From positions 62,001 to 126,000 of the forward strand of contig NZ_JADKRW010000008.1 in assembly GCF_015350995.1 (NCBI RefSeq): a DNA stretch of 64,000 nt. Direction: 5' to 3'. This document shows positions 40,539 to 48,010 of the stretch, in pieces. Numbering within the stretch: the stretch's first letter is position 1; every line of letters starts with the position of its first letter. The notes below the pieces were generated by a model that saw only the letters and a list, made by a program, of their open reading frames with translations, was not told the origin of the DNA and did no database searches. A program made the translations under genes and the position numbers. Source of the DNA: Curtobacterium sp. VKM Ac-1393 (lineage in GTDB: Bacteria; Actinomycetota; Actinomycetes; Actinomycetales; Microbacteriaceae).

Positions 40539-41861
40539 TCAGTGCGCGACGATCGCCGGCAGGGGCACGTGGTGGCGCATGCGCACCGCCAGGTGCAGGC
40601 CTCCGCGGCGGGCGAGCACGAGCGCGATCACGGCGGCGGCCGCAGCCGGCACGCCACCGGCGACCATCATCCCCACGTGCGCACCGAAGTGGTCGACGAC
40701 CTGCCCCATGAGCGGCCCGCCGATGGCCTGGCCGCCGAGCAGCACGAGCACGTAGAGCGACATCACCCGGCCGCGGATCGCCACGTTCGACGACAGCTGC
40801 ACGAGCGAGTTCGACGCGGTCTGGAACAGCAGCTGCGACATGCCGACGGCGACGAGCGCCACGGTGAACGGTGCGATCACGGGGATCGACCCCGACACGA
40901 CGAGCAGCACCCCGGTCCAGAACACCCCGCCGACGATGGTCCGCAACCGCACGACCGCCCGTCGCGTGGAGAGCAGCGCCCCGACGAGGGCGCCGACCGC
41001 GACGGCGGAGTTGAACACGCCGTAGCCGCCGGCTCCGACGTCGTACACCTGTGACGCGAAGGCCGACAGCAGCACCGGCATCGTCAGCGCGAACACCGAG
41101 AAGAACGCCACGAGGATCACCGGCACGATGATGGTCGGCTTGTTGACGGCGTAGCGGAGACCCTCCATCAGCTGACCCTTCCCGCGGGGTGCCGGGGGAG
41201 TCCGGTGCAGTTCCGAGACCTTCAGGAAGCCGAGGGTCACGACGACCGCGACGCAAGCGATCGCGTTCACGCCGAACGACCACCCGGCCCCGACCGCGAC
41301 GAGCAGCGCCCCGGACAGCGCCGGTCCGATCATGCCGCCGAGCTGGAAGACCGACGAGTTCACGCTGATCGCGTTGCGGAGGTGCTGGTGCCCGACGATC
41401 TCGGTGACGAACACCTGGCGGGCGGGGTTGTCGATCACGGTGACCATGCCGACCAGGAACGCGATCACCCAGATGTGCCAGGCCTCGACCACCCCGGCCA
41501 GCGTCAGCACGGCGAGCAGCGCGGAGAGCACCGCGAAGGCGCCCTGCGTGATCATCATCAGCGCGCGCTTGGAGAACCGGTCGACGAGCACGCCGCCGAG
41601 CAGCCCGAACAGCAGCATCGGCGCGAACTGGCACGCCACGGTGATGCCGACCTGCGCGACCGAGCCGGTCAGCTGCAGGACGAGCCAGTCCTGGGCGATG
41701 CGCTGCATCCAACCGGCGGTCATCGCGACGAGGTTGGTGGCCGTGAACAGCCGGAAGTTCGGCACGGACAGGGCGATCAGCGTGTGCCGCCATGGCGGGC
41801 GGGTGGCCTGGATCGGAAGTGGTTCGGTGGGCGGGGGGAGGGTCGTCGGTGACGCGCTCAC
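40539..41861 (-). CDS. MFS exporter, MFS_3/EntS type
   Basis: The 440-residue transporter has about twelve helices. Family features are FRLFTATNLVAMTAGWMQRIAQDWLVLQLTGS in TM1-2, the loop 2-3 motif FGLLGGVLVDRFSKRAL, and TVIDNPARQVFVTEIVG after TM4-5, typical of the enterobactin-exporter-like group. It probably exports a siderophore or drug-like compound. It diverges from a LysR gene with 124 bases between starts, so that regulator likely controls it. Start GTG at 41861. Confidence 0.9.
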   Translation of the reverse strand: MSASPTTLPPPTEPLPIQATRPPWRHTLIALSVPNFRLFTATNLVAMTAGWMQRIAQDWLVLQLTGSVAQVGITVACQFAPMLLFGLLGGVLVDRFSKRALMMITQGAFAVLSALLAVLTLAGVVEAWHIWVIAFLVGMVTVIDNPARQVFVTEIVGHQHLRNAISVNSSVFQLGGMIGPALSGALLVAVGAGWSFGVNAIACVAVVVTLGFLKVSELHRTPPAPRGKGQLMEGLRYAVNKPTIIVPVILVAFFSVFALTMPVLLSAFASQVYDVGAGGYGVFNSAVAVGALVGALLSTRRAVVRLRTIVGGVFWTGVLLVVSGSIPVIAPFTVALVAVGMSQLLFQTASNSLVQLSSNVAIRGRVMSLYVLVLLGGQAIGGPLMGQVVDHFGAHVGMMVAGGVPAAAAAVIALVLARRGGLHLAVRMRHHVPLPAIVAH

Positions 41862-41902
41862 GGTGGTGGGAACTCCGGACGTCGTTGCGGATCTGGTACC
41901 CC

Positions 41903-41933
41903 ATCGAAACTACGTGGCGGCCGCCCATTCGAT
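41903..41933. promoter_or_regulatory. Candidate LysR site between the MFS and LysR genes
   Basis: ATCGAA (41903-41908) and TTCGAT (41928-41933) form a perfect inverted pair in the divergent spacer. A further AT-rich stretch, CTATGGTGACTATCAATCC, nearer the lysR start could hold its promoter. Confidence 0.4.
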
Positions 41934-41985
41934 ACCCCTATGGTGACTATCAATCCATTGCGATGTCGAATGAACGGGGTGCGCC

Positions 41986-42843
41986 GTGCTCGATCCGGTC
42001 CTGCTGCAGACCTTCCTGGCCGTCGCCGAGACCGGCAGCTTCACGCAGGCCGGTGCCCGCCTCGGCATCAGTCAGCCGACGGTGTCCCAGCACGTCCGGC
42101 GCCTCGAGACCGCGGTGTCGCGGACCCTCGTCGCCCGTGACACCCGGGGCGTCGCGCTCACCGACAACGGCGACGCCATGGCCGGCTTCGCGCGCACGAT
42201 CCTGGCCGCGCACGCCACCGCGGACGCGTACTTCTCCGGGTCGGCGACGCGTGGGCGGCTCCGGTTCGGGGCGGCCGACGACCTCGCGATCACCCAGTTG
42301 CCGCGCATCCTCCGCGACTTCCGGCGGCTGCACCCACAGGTGAACCTCGAGCTGACGGTGAACCAGTCGTCGCCGCTGCTCCGGCGCGTGCACGCCGGCC
42401 AGCTCGACCTGGTGTTCATCAAGCAGACCGCCGGCGAGTCCGCCGAGGGCACCCGGGTCGCGACGGACCAGATGGTGTGGATGGCGCAGGACGGCATCAC
42501 GGTCGAACGCGACGAGCCCGTGCCGCTCATCGCGTACCAGGCGCCGAGCATCAGCCGGCAGATGGCGATCGATGCCCTCGAGGCCGCCGGCCGCACCTGG
42601 CGGATCACCTGCAACACCCGCGACGTGAACGGCGTGCTGGCCGCGGTGCGTGCGGGGATCGGCGTCGCGGTGTTCCCGCACTCGCTCATCCCGGCGGACC
42701 TGGTGAAGGTGTCGCAGCGGCTCGGACTGCCGGACCTGCCGGCGGTCGACTACGTGCTCATCGCCAACCCGACGGTGCAGCGCGAGCCGATCGACGCCCT
42801 GACGAACGCGATCTTGTCCCGCGGGGTCGTCCGCGCCGTCTGA
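41986..42843 (+). CDS. LysR-family regulator
   Basis: The 285-residue protein has an N-terminal winged helix, LQTFLAVAETGSFTQAGARLGISQPTVSQHVRRLETAVSRTL, at about residues 5-46 and a sensor domain with VRAGIGVAVFPHSLIP, a phrase common in the LysR effector fold. It starts at a GTG after a GGGGTG sequence. It diverges from the MFS exporter and probably regulates it and itself. The effector is unknown. Confidence 0.9.
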   Translation: MLDPVLLQTFLAVAETGSFTQAGARLGISQPTVSQHVRRLETAVSRTLVARDTRGVALTDNGDAMAGFARTILAAHATADAYFSGSATRGRLRFGAADDLAITQLPRILRDFRRLHPQVNLELTVNQSSPLLRRVHAGQLDLVFIKQTAGESAEGTRVATDQMVWMAQDGITVERDEPVPLIAYQAPSISRQMAIDALEAAGRTWRITCNTRDVNGVLAAVRAGIGVAVFPHSLIPADLVKVSQRLGLPDLPAVDYVLIANPTVQREPIDALTNAILSRGVVRAV

Positions 42844-42866
42844 CTCTCGTGGAGCCGCTAGCGGTC

Positions 42867-43110
42867 GGTGGTGCGAGACGCCGTCGTGTTGTTCGGGGTG
42901 GTGGTGCGAGACGCCGTCGTGTTGTTCGGGGTGGTGGTGCGAGACGCCGGCGTGTTGCCGAGACGCCTCGGAGTTCGTGAGACACCGCCGGATTCGGGGG
43001 CGTCTCGCTGGCCTGGGGGCGTCTTGCGGACACGACGGCGTGTTTCAGAGACGACGGCGTGTTTTCCGGACGACGGCGGGTTGTCACGACGCCGCAGACG
43101 ACGGCGTCGC
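42867..43110. repeat. 33-bp tandem repeat and related ACGACGGCGTGTT copies in a gene-free spacer
   Basis: Two full and one partial copies of a 33-base unit (start GGTGGTGCGAGACGCCGTCG) lie at 42867-42960. They are followed by at least four diverged copies of ACGACGGCGTGTT and an inverted GAGACGCC/GGCGTCTC pair to about 43110. The spacer 42844-43115 lies between convergent genes and no frame in it looks coding. Confidence 0.8.
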
Positions 43111-43115
43111 ACGGA

Positions 43116-44219
43116 CTACGGCGCGAGCATCGGCAGCGTCCCGGTCCCGGTCACGTCGGGCAGCGTCACCCCGGCTGCCGGCAGCAGCGCCGACGCGACG
43201 GCCCACAGCAGCACGAGCGTCCCGACCGCGCCGAGCACGCCGCCGAGCAGCCCGACGGGCCGCTGCCACGTCGCCGCCCGGTCACGCAGGGTCACGATCG
43301 ACAGCAGCAGCGCGAGCAGTCCGAGCACGACACCGACGCCGTGCACGGTCGCCGGCGCGGTGAACCACCACGCCGCGAGCCCGAGCGTGGCGATGCCCGC
43401 CACGGCGCTCAGGACGGCACCGGGCGTCGCGCCGAGTGCGCGGCGCGGCTCCGGCCCGGCGGCTGCGGTCACGGGCTGGTCCAGCAGTTCGGTCGGGAGG
43501 CCCGGTGCGGCCTCGGCAGACACGCCGGCTTCCGCCAGGGGTGCGGTCGACGGCACGGCGGGGTCGGGTGCAGCGGTCGCGGCGGGGTGCAGGACGGCCT
43601 CGAAGGACCGTCCGCGGTCGGTCACCGGCGACGGAGTGGGAGCTGCGGATGCCGCCGCGGACTGCTGGTGGGCGAAGCGGCGGGGCGTGCGGAAGCCGAT
43701 CGGGCCGACGGGCTCCGGTTCGGTGCCCTCGACGACGACGTGCTCCAGGCCGGGCACGGAGAACCGCGGCTGCCCGGCAACGGGCACGGGCGACGGCGCG
43801 GGAGCCGGAGCGGTGCGGGGAGCGGCATCGATCGGCGAGACCGGGGTCGCGGCGGCGGTCGGGGACACGGAAGCGGTGTCGAAGGGCACCGTGTGCACAC
43901 TCGGCGACGTCGGAGCCGGCGGCAGGAGGTCCTGCTGCGGCGGGTAGTCGGGCGCGGTGACGTCGTCCTCGACGAGGGTCTGGATGGACGCGGGCTCCAG
44001 CGTCGGCTGCGGGGCGGACCCGGGCACGGTGGTGGGAGCCGGCGCACCGTGGGCGGCGCGCGACGGGGCGGCGGTGGGGCGGGCCTCCCGGACGGTGGTC
44101 GCTGCGGCGACGGGGGCGACCCGCGGGCCGGACGCGGCCGGTTCGACGACCGGTGCGGTCACCCAGGACGGGACGGGACGGCGCGGCCGGTCCGAATCCT
44201 GCATGCGATGCGACGCCAC
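43116..44219 (-). CDS. Pro/Ala-rich membrane protein with three C-terminal helices
   Basis: About 367 residues from a GTG start behind GGGAG. The first two thirds are a disordered, Pro/Ala/Thr-rich region with short motifs (RFSVPGLEHVVVEG; GFRTPRRFAHQQ). Then come three membrane helices: GAVLSAVAGIATLGLAAWWFTA, GVGVVLGLLALLLSIVTL and GLLGGVLGAVGTLVLLWAVASALL. A long cytosolic disordered tail ahead of a small DUF4190-like bundle occurs in actinobacterial cell-envelope proteins, but no function can be given. Confidence 0.65.
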   Translation of the reverse strand: MASHRMQDSDRPRRPVPSWVTAPVVEPAASGPRVAPVAAATTVREARPTAAPSRAAHGAPAPTTVPGSAPQPTLEPASIQTLVEDDVTAPDYPPQQDLLPPAPTSPSVHTVPFDTASVSPTAAATPVSPIDAAPRTAPAPAPSPVPVAGQPRFSVPGLEHVVVEGTEPEPVGPIGFRTPRRFAHQQSAAASAAPTPSPVTDRGRSFEAVLHPAATAAPDPAVPSTAPLAEAGVSAEAAPGLPTELLDQPVTAAAGPEPRRALGATPGAVLSAVAGIATLGLAAWWFTAPATVHGVGVVLGLLALLLSIVTLRDRAATWQRPVGLLGGVLGAVGTLVLLWAVASALLPAAGVTLPDVTGTGTLPMLAP

Positions 44220-44317
44220 TGCGGTGCTCCCTTCGTCGACTGATCCATCGTCAGTTCTAGCGGCAACGGTCGCGGATGTCGCAGCCCCAGTTCCGGGGTC
44301 GCCGGTACGTTCGGGGC

Positions 44318-45286
44318 ATGACCGGAATCGAACACCGCCCACTGGGTCCTTCGGGGCTCGTCGTCTCCACCGTCGGCCTCGGCTGCAACAACTTCGGGCG
44401 GCCGGGGACCGCCTCCGAGTCGCAGGAGGGCACCGACGCCGTCGTGCGGGCTGCGCTCGACGCCGGCGTCACGCTCTTCGACACCGCCGACATCTACGGC
44501 GGCACGCCCGGCATGTCCGAGGAGATGCTCGGCAGGTCGATCGCGGGTCGGCGTGACGAGATCGTCCTCGCGACGAAGTTCGGCATGGACATGCAGGGCG
44601 CGAACGGGCCGGACTGGGGCGTTCGCGGGTCGCGGCGGTACGTGCGGCTGGCCGTCGAGTCGTCGCTCCGTCGTCTCGGCACGGACTGGATCGACCTGTA
44701 CCAGATGCACCGCCCGGACGACGTGACCCCGATCGAGGAGACGCTGTCGGTCCTCGACGACCTGGTCCGCGAGGGCAAGATCCGCTACGTCGGGCACTCG
44801 AACTTCGCGGGGTGGCAGATCGCCGAGGCCGAGCTGACCGCGTCGATCGCGGGCACCACGGCGTTCGTGTCCGCGCAGAACGAGTACAGCCCGCTCGCCC
44901 GGGCCGCCGAGGTCGAGGTGCTGCCGGCCGTCCGGGCCTACGCGCTCGGGTTCCTGCCGTTCTTCCCGCTGTACAACGGGCTGTTGACCGGCAAGTACAC
45001 GAAGGCCGGCGGCCCGGCCGACGGACGCCTGTCGACCTCGAAGCCGCAGCTGCTCGAGGACGCCCCGTGGGAGGTGCTCGACGAGTACCAGCGGTTCTGC
45101 GACGACCGCGGCGTGACGATGCTGCAGGCGACGTTCGCGTGGCTGCTGGCACAGCCGGGGCTCTCGAGCGTCATCGCGGGGGCGACGAAGCCGGAGCAGA
45201 TCACCCAGAACGTCGAGGCCGGCACCACGTGGGAGCCGTCCGAGGACGACCTGGCCGACATGACGGTGATCTTCGACCGGGTGTAG
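44318..45286 (+). CDS. Aldo/keto reductase, YghZ/potassium-channel beta-subunit branch
   Basis: The 322-residue protein starts GIEHRPLGPSGLVVSTVGLGCNNFG, the diagnostic N-terminus of the AKR7/11/14-like barrel group. The catalytic Asp and Tyr are in GVTLFDTADIYGGTPGMSEE, the Lys in IVLATKFGMDM and the His in LYQMHRPDD. GATKPEQITQNVEAG near the end binds NADP. Compared with the other aldo/keto reductase (3762-4541) it belongs to a different subfamily. Confidence 0.92.
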   Translation: MTGIEHRPLGPSGLVVSTVGLGCNNFGRPGTASESQEGTDAVVRAALDAGVTLFDTADIYGGTPGMSEEMLGRSIAGRRDEIVLATKFGMDMQGANGPDWGVRGSRRYVRLAVESSLRRLGTDWIDLYQMHRPDDVTPIEETLSVLDDLVREGKIRYVGHSNFAGWQIAEAELTASIAGTTAFVSAQNEYSPLARAAEVEVLPAVRAYALGFLPFFPLYNGLLTGKYTKAGGPADGRLSTSKPQLLEDAPWEVLDEYQRFCDDRGVTMLQATFAWLLAQPGLSSVIAGATKPEQITQNVEAGTTWEPSEDDLADMTVIFDRV

Positions 45287-45300
45287 CGGGCGCCTGGTCA

Positions 45301-45354
45301 CGCGCTGGGCGACAGTTCACGGGCTCCGCAGTCCGTGACGCGTCGCTCAGCGCG
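45301..45354. terminator. Imperfect hairpin, palindromic repeat E copy 2
   Basis: CGCGCTGGGCGACAGTTCACGG (45301-45322) pairs imperfectly with 45333-45354. The arm shares the GCGACAGTTCACG core with 9824-9837. It lies between convergent genes and probably ends transcription of both. Confidence 0.6.
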
Positions 45355-45369
45355 AAACGGCACCGGCGG

Positions 45370-46005
45370 TCAGCGGGTGGCGGCCTGCAGGGCTTCGCGC
45401 AGCTGGTCGGCGGTCAGGCGTGGGCCGTAGCCGGGGGTGTCGCGCTGGATGCGCCATCCCTCGGCGAGGGGACCGGCATCGACGACGTCGAAGCCGAACT
45501 GGTCGATGAGGTCCGCCGTCACCCGCTTCGCCTCGGCGTCGTCGCCCGCGACCACCAGGGCACGGCGGTCGGGCGTGCCGGCCGGTGTGGCGTGGCCGGT
45601 CAGGTCCGCGGCACCGATGTGGTTGAACGCCTTGACGACCCGGGCACCGGGCAGGTGGTCCTGCAGCAGCTCGGCGGTCGTCGTCGACTGGTCGTCGAGC
45701 GCAGCGATGTGTCCGTCGCGCTCCCAGTAGTAGTTGTTCGTGTCGATGACGACCTTGCCGACGAGCGGCTCGGCCGGGATCGTCTCGATGGCGGCGAGCG
45801 GCACCGTCACGACGACGAGCTCGCCGGCTGCAGCGACCTCGTCACGGGTCGCCGCGCGGGCCTGGTCGCCGAGTTCCGCGACCAGATCGCTCAGGGTCTC
45901 GGGGCCGCGCGAGTTCGCGATCACCACCTGGTGACCGTGCTGCACCGCGAGCCGTGCGAGCTGGGATCCGATGTTGCCTGCGCCGATGATGCCGATCGTT
46001 GTCAT
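45370..46005 (-). CDS. NADP/F420-dependent oxidoreductase (NADPH:F420 reductase-like)
   Basis: The 211-residue Rossmann protein opens TTIGIIGAGNIGSQLARLAVQHGHQVVIANSRGP, an NADP-binding GxGxxG followed by the Ser-Arg pair that fixes the 2-prime phosphate. VVVTVPLAAIETIP and VVIDTNNYYWERDG follow, then AFNHIGAADL. Such proteins include F420H2:NADP oxidoreductases and related enzymes that need not use F420. It stands alone and starts at 46005, with an alternative Met three codons earlier. Confidence 0.85.
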   Translation of the reverse strand: MTTIGIIGAGNIGSQLARLAVQHGHQVVIANSRGPETLSDLVAELGDQARAATRDEVAAAGELVVVTVPLAAIETIPAEPLVGKVVIDTNNYYWERDGHIAALDDQSTTTAELLQDHLPGARVVKAFNHIGAADLTGHATPAGTPDRRALVVAGDDAEAKRVTADLIDQFGFDVVDAGPLAEGWRIQRDTPGYGPRLTADQLREALQAATR

Positions 46006-46081
46006 GGTGTCCATCCAACGCTCGGCGGCCGCAGGCATTCCCGGTGGGGCACGTGCGCCCCGTGCGGAGCATGATGGCGGC

Positions 46082-46378
46082 ATGGACCACGAGTTCCGCG
46101 ACGAGACCGACCAGGACCGCTACGCCATGTACGTCGGCGGCGAGCTCGTGAGCGTGCTCGACTACCGCGAGAACGGCGACGCGATCGCGTTCCCGCACAC
46201 GTACACGGTGCCGAAGCACCGTGGGCACGGCTACGCGGCCGAACTCGTGGCGTACGCGGTCACCGACGTCGAGACGCACTCGACGAAGCGGGTCGTGCCG
46301 ATGTGCTGGTTCGTCGGCAAGTGGTTCGACGAACACCCCGAGAAGTCCGAGTTGCTCAGCCGCAGTGCCGCGGACTGA
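46082..46378 (+). CDS. YjdJ-type GNAT acetyltransferase
   Basis: The 98-residue single GNAT domain has FPHTYTVPKHRGHGYAAELVAYAV, where R-G-H-G-Y-A is the acetyl-CoA pyrophosphate loop, and ends VVPMCWFVGKWFDEHPE, the compact ending of the YjdJ family with the conserved Cys in the active-site loop. It is short even for GNATs, as expected for the group. It diverges from the oxidoreductase gene, 76 bases apart. Confidence 0.9.
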   Translation: MDHEFRDETDQDRYAMYVGGELVSVLDYRENGDAIAFPHTYTVPKHRGHGYAAELVAYAVTDVETHSTKRVVPMCWFVGKWFDEHPEKSELLSRSAAD

Positions 46379-46400
46379 GCCCACCCGAGAAGAGCGTCCC

Positions 46401-46862
46401 ATGCCCACCATCACCCCCTTCCTCTGGTACGACGACCAAGCCGAGCAGGCCGCCCGGTACTACGTCGACCTGTTCCCCGGCAGTTCGATCGACAGCGTGG
46501 CCAAGGCACCGGACGGCACGACCCTGGTCGTCGAGTTCACGTTGCTCGGCCAGCCCTACCGGGCGATGAACGGCGGCCCCGGGCACCCGCACACCGACGC
46601 CGTGTCGTTCCAGGTCGACGTCGACACCCAGGACGAGCTCGACCGGATCTGGGACGCCCTGCTGGCGGACGGCGGCTCGCCGAGCATGTGCGGGTGGCTG
46701 TTCGACCGCTGGGGTCTCGCGTGGCAGGTGACCCCGTCGATGATGGGCGAACTGATGACCGGCTCCGGCGACCCCGAGGCGAACGCGCGGGTCTTCCAGG
46801 CGATGATGACGATGCAGAAGCTGGACATCCCCGCGCTCCAGGCCGCCGCTGCGGGTCACTGA
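46401..46862 (+). CDS. VOC-family protein, PhnB/3-demethylubiquinone methyltransferase-like
   Basis: The 153-residue protein opens ITPFLWYDDQAEQAARYYVDLFPGSSI, the entry of the PhnB-like VOC group, with FTLLGQPYRAMNGGPGHPHTDAVSFQVDV in the middle and CGWLFDRWGLAWQVTPSMM as the closing half-module. These proteins are annotated as methyltransferase-like but have no SAM motif. It follows the GNAT gene by 22 bases on the same strand, behind AGAGCG, so the two probably share a transcript. Confidence 0.88.
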   Translation: MPTITPFLWYDDQAEQAARYYVDLFPGSSIDSVAKAPDGTTLVVEFTLLGQPYRAMNGGPGHPHTDAVSFQVDVDTQDELDRIWDALLADGGSPSMCGWLFDRWGLAWQVTPSMMGELMTGSGDPEANARVFQAMMTMQKLDIPALQAAAAGH

Positions 46863-46876
46863 GCCCGATTCCCGCG

Positions 46877-46888
46877 TACCGGCCGGTA
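46877..46888. promoter_or_regulatory. Candidate MarR operator and promoter
   Basis: TACCGGCCGGTA is a perfect 12-base palindrome overlapping a TATGGT -10-like hexamer at 46886-46891, about 57 bases upstream of the MarR start. A MarR dimer bound here would block its own promoter. Confidence 0.5.
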
Positions 46889-46944
46889 TGGTGTCGGCAC
46901 AGAAGACCGCCGGCCGGCGCCGGCAACGACAGGCTGGAGCCACG

Positions 46945-47415
46945 ATGGACCACCCGAGCTCCGAGGTCCGGAACAGTGAGGTCGGCCGGGCGTACACCGA
47001 GCTCGCCCGGATCACCCGACGTGCGAGCATCCGTGCCCGGGGTTCCGACCAGGCGCTGAGCGTCGTCGACCAGTCCCTCGTCGACTTCGTCGTGCAGCAC
47101 CCCGGCTGCATGGCCATCGACATCGCCCGGTACCTGCGGCTGAACCGATCGACCATCTCCCGCCAGCTCTCCGGTCTCCTCGCCACGAAGCTGATCGCGA
47201 CCACCGACGGCGGGACCGGCAACGCGAAGCCCCTGGTGGCGACGGACGCCGGCCGAGCCGCACTCGAACGCTCCGTACAACTGCACCGCGATGCGCTCGA
47301 AGAACGGCTCGCCAGCTGGTCCGACGACGACATCGCCCTGCTCGCCGGCCTGCTCGAACGGCTCGGCGCGTCGGACGAGGCCGGCCTGCCGATGCCCGGA
47401 CGCTCCACGACGTGA
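46945..47415 (+). CDS. MarR-family regulator
   Basis: The 156-residue winged-helix protein has VDFVVQHPGCMAIDIARYLRLNRSTISRQLSGLLATKLIATTDGG at about residues 46-90, in which the recognition helix and wing are clear. The N- and C-terminal helices form the dimer arm. The ATG at 46945 is preferred because of GGAG eight bases upstream; the frame stays open 19 codons further. A palindromic operator lies upstream. Its stop overlaps the phosphoesterase start. Confidence 0.87.
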   Translation: MDHPSSEVRNSEVGRAYTELARITRRASIRARGSDQALSVVDQSLVDFVVQHPGCMAIDIARYLRLNRSTISRQLSGLLATKLIATTDGGTGNAKPLVATDAGRAALERSVQLHRDALEERLASWSDDDIALLAGLLERLGASDEAGLPMPGRSTT

Positions 47416-47921
47416 CGACCTCGTTCGTCCTGCTCTCCGACACGCACCTGCCGAAACGGGCGAAGGACCTGCCCGCGGCGCTCTGGACCGACATCGACGC
47501 CGCGGACCTCGTGGTGCACGCGGGGGACTGGGTCGACCTCGCCACCCTGAACGCCGTGCAGCAGCGCTCACAGCGGTTCGCGGGGGTGCGCGGCAACAAC
47601 GACGGCCCCGAGTTCGACGACCGGCTGCCGCTCGTCACGCGGTTCGCGGTCGAGGACCTGCGGTTCGCCCTGGTGCACGAGACCGGAGCCGCGACCGGTC
47701 GCGAACGCCGGATGGCCGCCGACTACCCGGACGTCGACGTGCTCGTCTTCGGCCACTCGCACATCCCGTGGGACACCGTCGCGCCGTCCGGCCTGCGGCT
47801 GCTCAACCCCGGATCACCGACCGACCGCCGTCGCCAGCCCGACTTCACGTGGATGCGCGGCACGGTGGACGGCGCCGACCTGTCCGTCGAGCTCGTGCGC
47901 CTGCCGCCGCCCGCCCGCTGA
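47412..47921 (+). CDS. YfcE-type metallophosphoesterase
   Basis: The 169-residue calcineurin-like phosphodiesterase has the metal motifs in order: SDTH (Asp10, His12), HAGDW, GVRGNNDG with the metal-bridging Asn, LVHET and FGHSHIP. NPGSPTDRRRQ is the conserved end of the YfcE/MJ0936 family. It hydrolyses phosphodiesters such as cyclic nucleotides in vitro. It overlaps the MarR gene by four bases (GTGA). Confidence 0.93.
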   Translation: MTTSFVLLSDTHLPKRAKDLPAALWTDIDAADLVVHAGDWVDLATLNAVQQRSQRFAGVRGNNDGPEFDDRLPLVTRFAVEDLRFALVHETGAATGRERRMAADYPDVDVLVFGHSHIPWDTVAPSGLRLLNPGSPTDRRRQPDFTWMRGTVDGADLSVELVRLPPPAR

Positions 47922-47940
47922 GGCCGCCGTCCTGGCTCGT

Positions 47941-47995
47941 CCGCGAAAGCGACAGATCCCCGCGGAACATCGGCGGAAATCTGTCGCTTTCGCGG
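47941..47995. terminator. Perfect 17-bp hairpin between convergent genes
   Basis: CCGCGAAAGCGACAGAT (47941-47957) and ATCTGTCGCTTTCGCGG (47979-47995) are exact complements around 21 bases. It separates the phosphoesterase and thiamine genes. The AGCGACAG core resembles repeat family E. Confidence 0.75.
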
Positions 47996-48010
47996 TGTGG
48001 TCAGCGGTCG

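Noticed and set aside
42867-42960. Tandem repeat as a CRISPR array
   Set aside because: Units are contiguous without unique spacers, and no cas genes are present.
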